Source: Bacteroidia bacterium (GTDB lineage: Bacteria > Bacteroidota > Bacteroidia > Flavobacteriales > Flavobacteriaceae). From it: a DNA stretch of 64,000 nucleotides. Made by a program: the position numbers and the translations under genes. The notes below the pieces were generated by a model. It made no database searches. It saw nothing but the letters and a program-made list of their open reading frames with translations, and was not told the DNA's origin. The DNA lies in assembly GCA_030430385.1 (NCBI GenBank), contig JAUIFO010000013.1, positions 1-64,000 on the forward strand. The letters run 5' to 3'. Below, in pieces: positions 52,602-61,802 of the stretch. Position 1 is the first letter of the stretch. The number at the start of each line of letters is the position of its first letter.

Positions 52602-54014
52602 ATGCGACTCAAAAACAGTAAGATAATTATTCCTTCGGATGGACATGATCCATTTGTCAATTGCAAATTGGATAGAAAAAAATACGCTGAAATTCTGACG
52701 AGCATTGTTGAAAACTACAAAGACGGATTTGTTCTTGCCATCGATAACAAGTGGGGAACAGGTAAGACAACTTTTATCCAAATGTGGAGACAATACTTAA
52801 TAAATAAAGAGTTTAATACTCTTTATTTCAATGCTTGGGAAAATGATTTTCAAGAGGACGTAATAATTGCCTTACTTTCGGAGCTAGAAGAGTTTAAGTA
52901 TAAAGAAGAAAGAACTTTCAAGAAACTTGTAGAAAAATCCGCTACCTTTTTAAAGAGAGTATTTCCTGCTATTGTTAAGGGAGTCGCTAACAAGGCAATT
53001 GGAGAACAAGGTGTTTCGGAAGTTGCTGAGGCAATGACTGAATTTACTTCTGAGGAAGTAGAGAATCAAATGAAATACTTTAACGAAAAGAAACATGGCA
53101 TAAAGGAGTTTAGGAAAATATTAGAGGAGTTTGTTGACTATGTTGATCAAAGTAAGCCTTTGATATTTATTATTGATGAACTAGATAGATGTAGACCAAA
53201 GTATTCAGTTGAAATTTTAGAACAGATTAAACATCTATTTAATGTACCAGGAATTGTATTTGTTTTATCCATTGATAAAATTCAATTAGGAAATGCAGTT
53301 AGAGGATTTTATGGAAGTGATATGATAGATGCGGACGAATATTTAAGACGGTTTATTGATTTAGAGTATAGGATTCCAGAACCAAATCCAGAGTTATTTA
53401 TATCTTACTTATATGACTTTTTTGAGTTCGGTAGTTTTTTAAATTTAAGTGAAAGACAGAACGTACGTGATTTTCAAGAAGATCGTAATAGATTTATTCA
53501 ATACTCATTGGTTCTATATTCCAAAGGTTTTAGCCTGAGACAAATTGAAAAAGCTTTTGCTCGAATAAGATTAACGCTAAGATTTTTTAGTATTAAACAA
53601 TATGTATTTCCAGAAATCATCGTAATAGTTTCATTCCTTGATTTAAAGCATTCTTCTACTTTGTATAAAATTCGAAAATTTGAATATAGTTTACAAGGTT
53701 TAGTCGATGAACTAGATAAAATTTTCTTGCCATTAATCAATGAAAGAAATAATAGAAGAGTTAGGTTTATGTTTGGGTCTTTTTTATGTAGATATGAAAA
53801 TTTCCATTTGGATAAATACGGACAACTAAAAAATGGATTGGTTGAAAAAGATGAGTCAAATAATTCAAAACTTTCAATAACATCGAGATTAGAGAACGAT
53901 AATGGCGAACTACTTCATGCAATTGAATATTATAAAAGACACTTTTATACTGACAATATAAGTTTAGATTACATTTTAAAAAAATATGACTTGACAGAGT
54001 TTATTAATAACTAA
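52602..54014 (+). CDS. KAP-family P-loop NTPase
   Basis: 470 residues from ATG 52602; a TTG at 52557 would start inside the terminator stem. Walker A is NKWGTGKTTF (K55), Walker B is FIIDELDRCRPKYSVEIL, followed by GIVFVLSIDKIQLGNAV, all diagnostic of KAP NTPases. The membrane helices that many KAP proteins carry between these motifs are not obvious here. Some members are linked to phage exclusion or defence. A TATATTTA box at 52577 gives it its own promoter. It is unrelated in function to its neighbours and converges on the TPR gene with a four-base overlap. Confidence 0.85.
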   Translation: MRLKNSKIIIPSDGHDPFVNCKLDRKKYAEILTSIVENYKDGFVLAIDNKWGTGKTTFIQMWRQYLINKEFNTLYFNAWENDFQEDVIIALLSELEEFKYKEERTFKKLVEKSATFLKRVFPAIVKGVANKAIGEQGVSEVAEAMTEFTSEEVENQMKYFNEKKHGIKEFRKILEEFVDYVDQSKPLIFIIDELDRCRPKYSVEILEQIKHLFNVPGIVFVLSIDKIQLGNAVRGFYGSDMIDADEYLRRFIDLEYRIPEPNPELFISYLYDFFEFGSFLNLSERQNVRDFQEDRNRFIQYSLVLYSKGFSLRQIEKAFARIRLTLRFFSIKQYVFPEIIVIVSFLDLKHSSTLYKIRKFEYSLQGLVDELDKIFLPLINERNNRRVRFMFGSFLCRYENFHLDKYGQLKNGLVEKDESNNSKLSITSRLENDNGELLHAIEYYKRHFYTDNISLDYILKKYDLTEFINN

Positions 54015-56062
54015 TTTCTGAAAATAGGTTGGTTGAAGAGATTCCATTTAAAGCGTAGTCCTATTTCAGTAAATGTAAAACCTGCTGCTGTAGCCGAAGC
54101 AATATTACTATGCGTTCCATAAATATTAAGAAGTGCGCGTTTTGAAAATTTATAACCTAGTTTTCCTTGAAATCTGTATGTTGTTTGACTGTCATTGTCT
54201 TTAATATTTTGAATTCCAGTGGCTGCAGTAAGCTCATAAAACCAAGACTTAGGTTTTACAATGTTTTCATCCTTAATTATGTTTATAAAAACCTCACCAG
54301 CATTAAATTGTTTTGGACTGAAATAGATTTCAGGAACTTGATTTTTAAACCCAATGAATTGATAGTTCAATCCGACTTTTAATGAAGGGTTACGCAATAG
54401 ATTGTAATAAAGCGACGTGAATAATAACTGTCTGGTATTGCCATCATTTTGAGATGTATATATTAGCTGTGTATACCATCCTAAATTAATATTAGTTGCT
54501 AAATTGTAATTTAAATAATAATTATTCTGAACAATTTCACGATCTAGTAGATCTGCATTAAAGCTTTGTAGATCTCGTTTATATCCAATATCTAATGTTT
54601 GAAGTTTAAAAGGCTTAATATTAACACTGAGGTCTGTTAATAATTGTGTGAAATTATTATTCTCTGCTGAAGCGCTTGTCACTCCAACATTGCCTTTAAG
54701 TGTAATATTATTTTTAATTCGATAAGAAGTTCCAATTGAAAAATCATTAGAGCTTGCCATATCATCAGTTTCTGAATTAGAAGTGCTTCTATAATTGTAT
54801 TGTCCCGTAAAACTCAGTTTGGTAGAAACAGGAATAGTGATACTGCTATTCGCATAATAAGCGATGTTATTTCCATTATCAAAACTATAAGCAGCTTTGG
54901 TATGTAATGAAGGTGAAAAGCTCTCGTCTAGCTTTGATATAAATTGTACGGCATCTTTCTGTTTATTGTAGAACTGAAGCGTTTGTGCCGCAGCAAGATA
55001 GGCGTCTTCATAATTACCTAAGGCTTTAAGTGTATTTGCTTTTCCAAGATTCCCATCAAAAGAAGTGCTGTCATTGGCTAAAATCTTATTGTAGTCTTCT
55101 AAACTTTTATCAAAGTCGCTTTTATAGATATGAAGTGTTGCACGTAATGCCAAAACCCAATTTTCGTTTGAAAAACTTGTCATAAGTTGGTCAATTTGAG
55201 ATTGAGCATCTTTAAACTTACGATTCCAAATTAAAGCTTGAATATAACGTTCAGAGGCATTTTTATTATTATCAGTTGTACTAGAATCTAATGCGCGTTT
55301 ACTGAGGTCTAAAGCTTGTTTGTCTTTTCCGTTCAAATGTGCAACCAAAGCTAATCCAATTTTTGCTTCCGTGTTAAAACTCGTGTTTTGATCTAGTTGG
55401 TTATAAGTCGCTTCAGCCTTATTAAAGTCTTCTTTAATGATATACAGATTCGCAAGGTTTAAAAGGATGTCTTTGTCATTATTTAATAATTCTAAAGCTT
55501 CTAATAATAAGGTTTCAGCGTGTTCTAAGTTTTGAGCTTGCTGATTTTGATATGCATACCCTAAGTAAATGTATTTTTTTGAGGTTAAGGCATTCAAGTT
55601 TCCAGGTGAAACGATTAAAGCCTTATTTACCATCTCTAGCGCTTGAGGATAGTTTTTTAAATTTGATAAAGTATTGGCATATCCCAACAAAGCAGGAAAA
55701 CTTTTTGAATCTTCTATAACTAAGGCTTTATAATAGGATTGGGCTTTTGAGAACTTACGATTCCAAAGTAATGCTTCACCATAATTAAGCTTAATCTCAA
55801 AGTCGTTTGGGTATACTTCTAATAATTCGGTAAAGAGGGTTAACGCTTTTTCTGGGTTACCATTTAATCCAACGGCTCTTCCATAACATAATGTTGCTGT
55901 TCTCTGATTAGGATACTGTTCTAAGATCTGTTTGAAATAATCTTCAGCTTCAGCATATGCACCAGTCTCGAGTAGATTGAATCCTTCATCCATTTGTTGG
56001 GAATAATTCCAATTAAAAATGAATAGGATACCGATAATTATAATAGATTTTAAAGTCTTCAT
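54011..56062 (-). CDS. TPR protein with C-terminal outer-membrane barrel (PelB/BcsC-like layout)
   Basis: 683 residues from ATG 56062 (an ATG at 56068 is equally possible). A signal peptide ends near NWNYSQ. From about 25 to 365 there are ten or so TPR repeats (EGFNLLETGAYAEAEDYFKQIL, ALLGYANTLSNLKNYPQALEMV, read in pieces). From 390 on, alternating strands (LSFTGQYNYRS, NDFSIGTSYRI, LDIGYKRDL, NLGWYTQLIYTSQ) end in IGLRFKWNLF, an outer-membrane barrel. This layout is used by polysaccharide export proteins such as PelB and BcsC. It is divergent from the STAS gene across site C. Confidence 0.8.
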   Translation of the reverse strand: MKTLKSIIIIGILFIFNWNYSQQMDEGFNLLETGAYAEAEDYFKQILEQYPNQRTATLCYGRAVGLNGNPEKALTLFTELLEVYPNDFEIKLNYGEALLWNRKFSKAQSYYKALVIEDSKSFPALLGYANTLSNLKNYPQALEMVNKALIVSPGNLNALTSKKYIYLGYAYQNQQAQNLEHAETLLLEALELLNNDKDILLNLANLYIIKEDFNKAEATYNQLDQNTSFNTEAKIGLALVAHLNGKDKQALDLSKRALDSSTTDNNKNASERYIQALIWNRKFKDAQSQIDQLMTSFSNENWVLALRATLHIYKSDFDKSLEDYNKILANDSTSFDGNLGKANTLKALGNYEDAYLAAAQTLQFYNKQKDAVQFISKLDESFSPSLHTKAAYSFDNGNNIAYYANSSITIPVSTKLSFTGQYNYRSTSNSETDDMASSNDFSIGTSYRIKNNITLKGNVGVTSASAENNNFTQLLTDLSVNIKPFKLQTLDIGYKRDLQSFNADLLDREIVQNNYYLNYNLATNINLGWYTQLIYTSQNDGNTRQLLFTSLYYNLLRNPSLKVGLNYQFIGFKNQVPEIYFSPKQFNAGEVFINIIKDENIVKPKSWFYELTAATGIQNIKDNDSQTTYRFQGKLGYKFSKRALLNIYGTHSNIASATAAGFTFTEIGLRFKWNLFNQPIFRN

Positions 56063-56106
56063 AGTCATTAAATTAATCTATTTGCAAGTTACGGACGAAT
56101 ACCACT

Positions 56107-56141
56107 TCATTCATCTACAGCAAACTGCCATCCGTCGAAAT
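56107..56141. promoter_or_regulatory. Site C: LytTR-like direct repeat between the TPR-barrel and STAS genes
   Basis: TCATTCATCTACAG (56107-56120) and CCATCCGTCGAAAT (56128-56141), period 21 bp. The second copy matches site A in ten consecutive bases or more. A -7-like CAGATTTA lies 73 bases from the repeat start, and the STAS gene at 56217. On the opposite strand a single half-site-like ATTCGTCC (56101-56094) faces the TPR-barrel gene, so divergent control is possible. Confidence 0.62.
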
Positions 56142-56216
56142 CAAACGTGATTACATAGAGTTTGTTAAGATATTAGCGTCAGATTTAAACAAACAAATAC
56201 TTAAAAATTAAAGATT

Positions 56217-56495
56217 ATGGCTTTACAAATTTTAGAAAAAAACGGAACATTTGAATTAAAAGGAAGTTTAACATCTCACACAACAAAATCCTTTGTGAAT
56301 CATTTCGAGCACCTCATAAAGGCTCTAAACGATGTTACAGTTAATATCGATCGTGTTGATGTAATCGACGTTAGAGGCGTTGAGGCTTTAAAAGGACTTT
56401 TAAATTTCGCATTAATATCTAACAATGCCTTTTCTATTATTGGAGATGGTTGTAAAGATATTTACGACGATTATAGAACTTCATTAGCAGCCTAA
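56217..56495 (+). CDS. STAS-domain protein without the phosphorylatable serine
   Basis: 92 residues, a single STAS domain (MALQILEKNGTFELKGSLTS, then VTVNIDRVDVIDVRGVEAL). In anti-sigma antagonists the loop reads DSSG, with the second Ser phosphorylated; here it is D51-V52-R53-G54, so control by an anti-sigma kinase is unlikely. No anti-sigma factor gene is nearby. It is 18 bases before the flippase gene and probably acts in or on the polysaccharide machinery as a binding module. Confidence 0.8.
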   Translation: MALQILEKNGTFELKGSLTSHTTKSFVNHFEHLIKALNDVTVNIDRVDVIDVRGVEALKGLLNFALISNNAFSIIGDGCKDIYDDYRTSLAA

Positions 56496-56513
56496 CAGCA
56501 AAAAAAGAACATT

Positions 56514-57767
56514 ATGCAATTTATTTCAGTATTAAAAACCAAACGTTTAACACCAGAGCAATTATTTATGCTTAGCGTGATCTTGGTCAATGGAGGAAAT
56601 TATCTTTATAATCTCATTCTTGGACGAATTCTTGGACCAGCAGAATTTGCAGATGCAGCCATTTTAATTACGTTTTTGTTGGTACTGTCTTTTATTGCCA
56701 TGACCTATCAATTGGTGACAGCCAAATTCTCGGTACTTTTTGAAGGAGAATTGTTTAACGGATTTATATCTAAAATCTTCAAGAATGCCTTCGTTATAGG
56801 ATTAATTTTAGGTGCAATTATAATAGGGTTTTCGAAGCAGCTTCAAGAACTATTTAGAACCTCAAGTTCTGAGATGTTTGTGGTGTTTGGAATTGGTGTG
56901 CCTATCTATTTTTTAATGAGTGTCAATAGAGGGATTTATCAAGGGCATCAATCTTATAAGTGGCTTTCGTTAACCTATCAAGCAGAAATGCTAAGCAGAT
57001 TGCTTCTTACTTTAGGACTTTTATTTGTTTTAAATAATAATTCATCCTTGATCATTTCAATAGGAATTTTAATTTCTTTCGGCTTTGGATTAGTGCCTTT
57101 TGAATGGCGTTACCTTAAATTAAAAGCTCCATTTACGTTAAGTAAAACTCAATCATTACAGGTAAAACGCTTTTTTTTGATTACCGCATTTTATGAATGT
57201 ACGCAAATTGTCATCAACAATAGTGATATTTTATTAGTGAAACACTATTTTGAATCTTATGATGCTGGATTATATGCGTCTCTTGCTTTAATTGGACGTG
57301 TTGTGTATTTCATCGCATGGATGTTTGTCATGTTGTTATTGCCAAAAGTTGTTCAACTGAAGAAAGAAGGCAAACAAACAACAACAGTATTGTTTAAATA
57401 TGTCTTGTACATTGTGGCAATAGCCTTTATTATTGTTTTTTGCTGTGCATGCTTTCCTGAATTAGCCATTCAATTACTTTTTGGATCTGATTATCTCTCA
57501 ATGGCACCATTACTATGGAAATATGCAACTGCCACAGGATTGTTTGCTGTCGCTAATCTATTTGCCTACTATTACTTGTCTTTAGATCGATACATTCCTG
57601 TAGTGATTTCTGGATTATTTGGACTATTACAAGTAGCACTAGTTATTGTATTTCATTCAAGTTTAGAAGAAGTAGTACTTGTTCAAATTTGGGCAATGAC
57701 CTCACTGTTAGTTCTGCAAATTGGGTATTTTATTATTGACTCAAGACAAACTAAAAGTCATATCTAA
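56514..57767 (+). CDS. Polysaccharide flippase-like membrane protein (MVF/MATE superfamily)
   Basis: 417 residues with about twelve membrane helices. The N-terminal LILGRILGPAEFADAAILITF and RGIYQGHQSYKWLS segments are typical of oligosaccharide flippases (Wzx or PelG-like). It probably moves a lipid-linked or nascent glycan across the inner membrane. It follows the STAS gene by 18 bases in one unit under site C and precedes the glycosyltransferase gene. Confidence 0.82.
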   Translation: MQFISVLKTKRLTPEQLFMLSVILVNGGNYLYNLILGRILGPAEFADAAILITFLLVLSFIAMTYQLVTAKFSVLFEGELFNGFISKIFKNAFVIGLILGAIIIGFSKQLQELFRTSSSEMFVVFGIGVPIYFLMSVNRGIYQGHQSYKWLSLTYQAEMLSRLLLTLGLLFVLNNNSSLIISIGILISFGFGLVPFEWRYLKLKAPFTLSKTQSLQVKRFFLITAFYECTQIVINNSDILLVKHYFESYDAGLYASLALIGRVVYFIAWMFVMLLLPKVVQLKKEGKQTTTVLFKYVLYIVAIAFIIVFCCACFPELAIQLLFGSDYLSMAPLLWKYATATGLFAVANLFAYYYLSLDRYIPVVISGLFGLLQVALVIVFHSSLEEVVLVQIWAMTSLLVLQIGYFIIDSRQTKSHI

Positions 57768-57776
57768 AGAAATCAA

Positions 57777-57811
57777 CCATTCGTCTACAGCTATTGGTAG
57801 CCTATCTATAA
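57777..57811 (+). promoter_or_regulatory. Site D: LytTR-like direct repeat before the glycosyltransferase gene
   Basis: CCATTCGTCTACAG (57777-57790) is an excellent first copy; the second (57798-57811, TAGCCTATCTATAA) keeps only the TCTATA core at the 21-bp period. A -7-like CATCTTTG lies 62 bases from the repeat start and 31 before the gene at 57870. Site D begins nine bases after the flippase stop codon. Confidence 0.5.
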
Positions 57812-57869
57812 TCAACCTTTTTCAGAAGAATTATCAATCATCTTTGTAATATAATTAAAACATTAAATC

Positions 57870-59087
57870 ATGAAACTCGCAATTGTAACAGCTTATCCAC
57901 CAAGTAAAGTAACCTTGAATGAATATGCATACCACTTAGTTAAACACTTCAGAATGATGGATGACATTACTGAAATTGTATTGTTAACAGATAAAACAAA
58001 TACACCTAAAGATATAACTTTTGAAGCCGAAGGCTGTAAAATTTCGGTAGAGGAATGTTGGTCATTCAATAGTTACAAAAATTTGTTTTCTGTGACTAAG
58101 GCGCTTTCCAAAGTTAATCCAGATGTCGTACTTTTTAATCTTCAGTTTATGAAGTTTGGCGACAAGAAAGTGGCTGCGGCATTAGGTTTAATGTTACCTT
58201 TAGTTTGTAAGTTAAAGAAGCTCCCAAATGTGGTCTTGCTTCATAATATTATGGAAGAAGTAGATTTAGGTTCTGCTGGCTTTACATCAAATAAACTCAT
58301 GCAAAAACTCTATGGATTTATTGGTGCTACTTTAACACGCTTAATTCTTCAAGCTGATACTGTAGCAGTCACCATGCAAAAATATGTTACGGTTTTAGAA
58401 CAAAAATACAAAGCTAAAAACGTGACGTTAATTCCACATGGTACCTTTGAAATTACCGAACAAGAACCAACGTATACTATTCCTGAAGGACCATTACAAG
58501 TCATGACATTTGGTAAATTTGGAACTTATAAAAAGGTTGAAGGAATGATTGAAGCTGTTGAAATCGTTAGAGCGCGTACAGGATTAGATCTTGAAATTGT
58601 CGTAGCTGGAACAGACAACCCAAATGTTCCTGGATACTTAGATAGTGTTAAAGCGCAATATCATCAAGTCCCTCAAATGAGATTTACAGGTTATGTAGAA
58701 GAGTCTGATGTACCAAGACTCTTTAATGAAAGTGCTGTTGTTGTGTTTCCATATACATCCACAACTGGAAGTTCTGGTGTTTTACATCAGGCTGGTAGCT
58801 ATGGTAAAGCTGTAGTTATGCCAGATATTGGAGACTTAGCACTACTAGTTAAAGATGAAGGTTATAATGGTGAGTTTTTTGATCCAACTTCGGTTGAAAG
58901 TTTAGCTGATGCTATTGAAGCTATTGTTACAAATGACAAATACAGAGTGTTATTAGGAAAGCTCAATTTTGCTGCCGCAAACGCATTTCCAATGTCAAAA
59001 ATTACTGCGTTGTATGTGGAGACTTTTAAGGAGATTCAATTATCAAAAAATAAGGTGTCTGCTCAATTAGAAACTACTCTGAACTAA
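57870..59087 (+). CDS. GT4-type glycosyltransferase
   Basis: 405 residues, GT-B fold. The acceptor half starts MKLAIVTAYPPSKVTLNEYAY-like (AIVTAYPPSKVTLNEYA). The donor half has MTFGKFGTYKKVEGMIEA, FTGYVEESDVPRLFNESAVVVFPYTSTTGSSGVLHQAGSYG (in pieces) and the E in NGEFFDPTSVESLADAI, matching GT4/GT1 enzymes including PelF-like polymerases. It should build the exported glycan. It overlaps the convergent hydrolase gene by 14 bases. Confidence 0.87.
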   Translation: MKLAIVTAYPPSKVTLNEYAYHLVKHFRMMDDITEIVLLTDKTNTPKDITFEAEGCKISVEECWSFNSYKNLFSVTKALSKVNPDVVLFNLQFMKFGDKKVAAALGLMLPLVCKLKKLPNVVLLHNIMEEVDLGSAGFTSNKLMQKLYGFIGATLTRLILQADTVAVTMQKYVTVLEQKYKAKNVTLIPHGTFEITEQEPTYTIPEGPLQVMTFGKFGTYKKVEGMIEAVEIVRARTGLDLEIVVAGTDNPNVPGYLDSVKAQYHQVPQMRFTGYVEESDVPRLFNESAVVVFPYTSTTGSSGVLHQAGSYGKAVVMPDIGDLALLVKDEGYNGEFFDPTSVESLADAIEAIVTNDKYRVLLGKLNFAAANAFPMSKITALYVETFKEIQLSKNKVSAQLETTLN

Positions 59088-60591
59088 TATATTCGAAACT
59101 TGGTTTTGGGTTTCCTTCTTGATCGAGAAACCCAAAATACTTTTGATTTTGTTGTCGCCAAGGCAAACTTCCCACAACAGCTTCAGGAATAGTTTCAAAA
59201 TCGTAAAGCGTCCAAGACATTGCATTCAAATCAAGATTTGAAATGATGTTTTGGGCTTTTTTATGGTATTCGGCTTGGTCGTCTTCATCACTACCCATAG
59301 GATTCCAAAAGCCATCAAAGGATGACAATCCAAATTCTCCTAGAATCAGTGGTTTCTCCCCAATTTCAGATTTTAAATTATTGACATTTGAAGCAAGTTC
59401 GTTGAGATCGTTGTAATAATGAAATGTAATAAGATCTAATTCCTCTTTTAGAATTGTGGCACTTGATGGATTTGACCATCCAATTGTAATTGGATGCACG
59501 GAATCAAGTGTTTTAATGTGTTGCGCCATTTGTTTCAACCAAGAGGTGACATTAAATTCGCCACGAGATTCAAAATCAAGATCAGGCTCATTTTTAATGT
59601 CCCAACCTAACAGCGCTTTATGAGATTTTAAGGCATTCACAATGGTTTCTGCATGTTGTCGTGTCAAAGTCCAATCAGAGACTTCATAATTTCCATAAAA
59701 ATCAAATAGCGTTATAAATACTTTCAAATTTGCTTCATATGCAGCGTCTAATGTTTCCTGAACACGTTGTAATTTGTTTAAGTCAACATTAGCGCTTCCA
59801 AAGGCTTCATATTGAATAAAAAGTCTTACAGTATTAAGGCCAGAATCTTTTATAATATTAAAATCTTGTGCAATTGTATCTTTAGAAAATTGATCGCCAA
59901 ACATATTCCAAGGTGATGCTTTAGGATAATAATTAATGCCTTTAATTTTATCTCGATAGGCAATTGGATCTTTTTGTTTCTCAGACTGTAACTTTTGAGC
60001 CGTTTTAACCAAATGTCTAATGCGCCAAAATCCATCTTCTAACAGTAAAATTATTTGGTACGTTGATGCTTCTTCATATGCTTTTAGTAAGGTGTTATTT
60101 GCAAACACTCTCTTATATTCAACAACATTGTGATCGGTTAGTACTGCTAGTTGTCCGTCTTCACTAAAAAATTCTAATTTCGGATGATGTTCTAGAGTTG
60201 TTGCTTCAATGGTAATGTTTTCTGATGTGTTTTGAGCAATAATTTTAGTTAGATTTTCTCGAGCGCTTTCAGTGTAATAGTCTGCTATTCCTGAAGTGCT
60301 ATTTGTTTTGAATGCAACGTGTTTTACATACCATGCGTCTAAGTAATCATCTTTAATCTGATTAAGATTTTCTGAGTCTATAATTCGCCCTTCATTTGGA
60401 GTGTCATCCCAAATAAATGTAGGTGTATAATGTTCAATTTTTTGAATTTCAGTATTAAGCATATTGCTTCTGTCTGCTCCAGAGTTTAAGTAAGCAAAAA
60501 GTACACTAATACCATATATTATAAATGTGATAATCATAATGTATGAACTTATAAGAAGAATGCGTAGTATATGTTTATTGAGGTTTACCAT
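59074..60591 (-). CDS. Membrane-anchored GH5-like glycoside hydrolase with NTF2-like domain
   Basis: 505 residues. One N-terminal membrane helix (about 8-35) anchors the protein facing the periplasm. Residues 70-200 resemble an NTF2/SnoaL-like module ending EDGFWRIRHLVK. From 215 on is a TIM-barrel of the cellulase-like clan: GLNTVRLFIQYEAF, acid/base E335 (GWDIKNEPD), FHYYNDL and nucleophile E419 (PLILGEFG). It probably trims or remodels the polysaccharide made by the locus, as PelA or BcsZ do in other systems. It is last in a minus-strand unit of three overlapping genes. Confidence 0.8.
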   Translation of the reverse strand: MVNLNKHILRILLISSYIMIITFIIYGISVLFAYLNSGADRSNMLNTEIQKIEHYTPTFIWDDTPNEGRIIDSENLNQIKDDYLDAWYVKHVAFKTNSTSGIADYYTESARENLTKIIAQNTSENITIEATTLEHHPKLEFFSEDGQLAVLTDHNVVEYKRVFANNTLLKAYEEASTYQIILLLEDGFWRIRHLVKTAQKLQSEKQKDPIAYRDKIKGINYYPKASPWNMFGDQFSKDTIAQDFNIIKDSGLNTVRLFIQYEAFGSANVDLNKLQRVQETLDAAYEANLKVFITLFDFYGNYEVSDWTLTRQHAETIVNALKSHKALLGWDIKNEPDLDFESRGEFNVTSWLKQMAQHIKTLDSVHPITIGWSNPSSATILKEELDLITFHYYNDLNELASNVNNLKSEIGEKPLILGEFGLSSFDGFWNPMGSDEDDQAEYHKKAQNIISNLDLNAMSWTLYDFETIPEAVVGSLPWRQQNQKYFGFLDQEGNPKPSFEYISSE

Positions 60592-61802
60592 ACCGAAACG
60601 TGAGTGACTTGTTTTTTAATTCCAGCAGCTTCAATCTCTATATCATAGTAGTCTTTTGGTACAATGTCTTCTTGTAGCGTAAAGCTTACATAACCATCCT
60701 TACTGGCTTTTAGTTCTTGCAAAATAGAAGTGTTGTTTAAACTTAATCGCAATGTAACTTCCAATCCGTCAGGAATTAATTGATTCATAAAGCTTTTAAA
60801 TGGACCTACAGTTACAGTTCTTCCATTGTTACTTACACTAAATTGGAAGTCCGAAATTACTGGTTGGTACTTTAATCGTATCTCATTACTATCTGCGATA
60901 CCTTCTATAAATGCTTTTACAATCCAAGAACTTTGTCTGTCTGGATGAATCATTTGCGCCTTAGCAATACCATTAACGGTTAATCCAGAAGTCTGTAGCA
61001 TTCTATGGTCATGAGTTTCAATATAGAATTGCACATAAGTGCCATCACTAACCACATTATTATTTTTGTCTTTAATGACTGAAGTTTCAAAACTTGTAAT
61101 TTGATTTCCATCAGCAAAATCATGAGGGCGATCTGCCTGAATTGTAAACTGTGAAGGAATTGCAGGACTCACCATAATGGTGTGTTCTTTAGAATTTAAT
61201 CCCAGACATTCTGAAGCAACTAAAAGACGTCCACTTTCTTGTTTTGAATAGATCGTATTATAGGCAATCATATTTCGAACCTCAATACTTTCTGTTGTAA
61301 TAGTACTTAAGAACTGCTCCGAACATTGTACTGATGTGCCATCGGTTAACGGATTGTCAAAAGGGTCGGTTGGAATACTAACTAACATCGCAAAATCGGC
61401 ACCTCCAGCTTCGATGCTTGGAGGTCCAATATAATTTTCAATAGACGAAGCAAGATCTGAAGGTGAGATGTATAATTGGCCATTTAATGTTGAGGTATCG
61501 GTAAGCAATTCCCAATTTAAAATTCCTGACTTTGAGCAAAACAACTCTGGGATTTTAAATAAAAGGATAGATGTTTCAGTTTGCGATTTGATAACGGTTG
61601 TGCCATAGCTATTAGTACAAATCAAATTGGCTTCAATAGGTTTAGATACTGAAAATTCTAAGAAAATAGACGCGCCAGCAACAAAAGCGGTTTTTGATGT
61701 TTTTAGTACAATGCTGTTTTGGGTTGTGCTATTGTTGTTTTCTGAAGGATTGTTAAAAACAACCATCAAAAAAAAGAATATGTATATGTGTTTAAAAGTC
61801 AT
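60585..61802 (-). CDS. Secreted Ig-like (invasin-type) domain protein
   Basis: 405 residues. A short signal sequence (HIYIFFFLMVVF) is followed by beta-rich domains. The pattern DGTYVQFYIETHDHRML ... TVNGIAKAQMIHPDRQSSWIVKAFIEG is that of a bacterial Big_1/invasin-like fold, and a similar but weaker one lies near residues 160-190 (DGTSVQCSEQF). It overlaps the hydrolase gene by seven bases and the upstream membrane protein gene by one, so all three are made together. A structural role in the periplasm or at the surface is likely. Confidence 0.65.
   Translation of the reverse strand: MTFKHIYIFFFLMVVFNNPSENNNSTTQNSIVLKTSKTAFVAGASIFLEFSVSKPIEANLICTNSYGTTVIKSQTETSILLFKIPELFCSKSGILNWELLTDTSTLNGQLYISPSDLASSIENYIGPPSIEAGGADFAMLVSIPTDPFDNPLTDGTSVQCSEQFLSTITTESIEVRNMIAYNTIYSKQESGRLLVASECLGLNSKEHTIMVSPAIPSQFTIQADRPHDFADGNQITSFETSVIKDKNNNVVSDGTYVQFYIETHDHRMLQTSGLTVNGIAKAQMIHPDRQSSWIVKAFIEGIADSNEIRLKYQPVISDFQFSVSNNGRTVTVGPFKSFMNQLIPDGLEVTLRLSLNNTSILQELKASKDGYVSFTLQEDIVPKDYYDIEIEAAGIKKQVTHVSVW

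Noticed and set aside
52602-54014. Part of a larger defence island
   Set aside because: No other defence, restriction or mobility gene is adjacent; flanking genes belong to the proposed surface regulon.
43877-57811. CRISPR-like array from the CCATTCGTC repeats
   Set aside because: Repeats occur only in pairs, 21 bp apart, at four promoters kilobases from each other; there are no spacers of uniform length and no cas genes.
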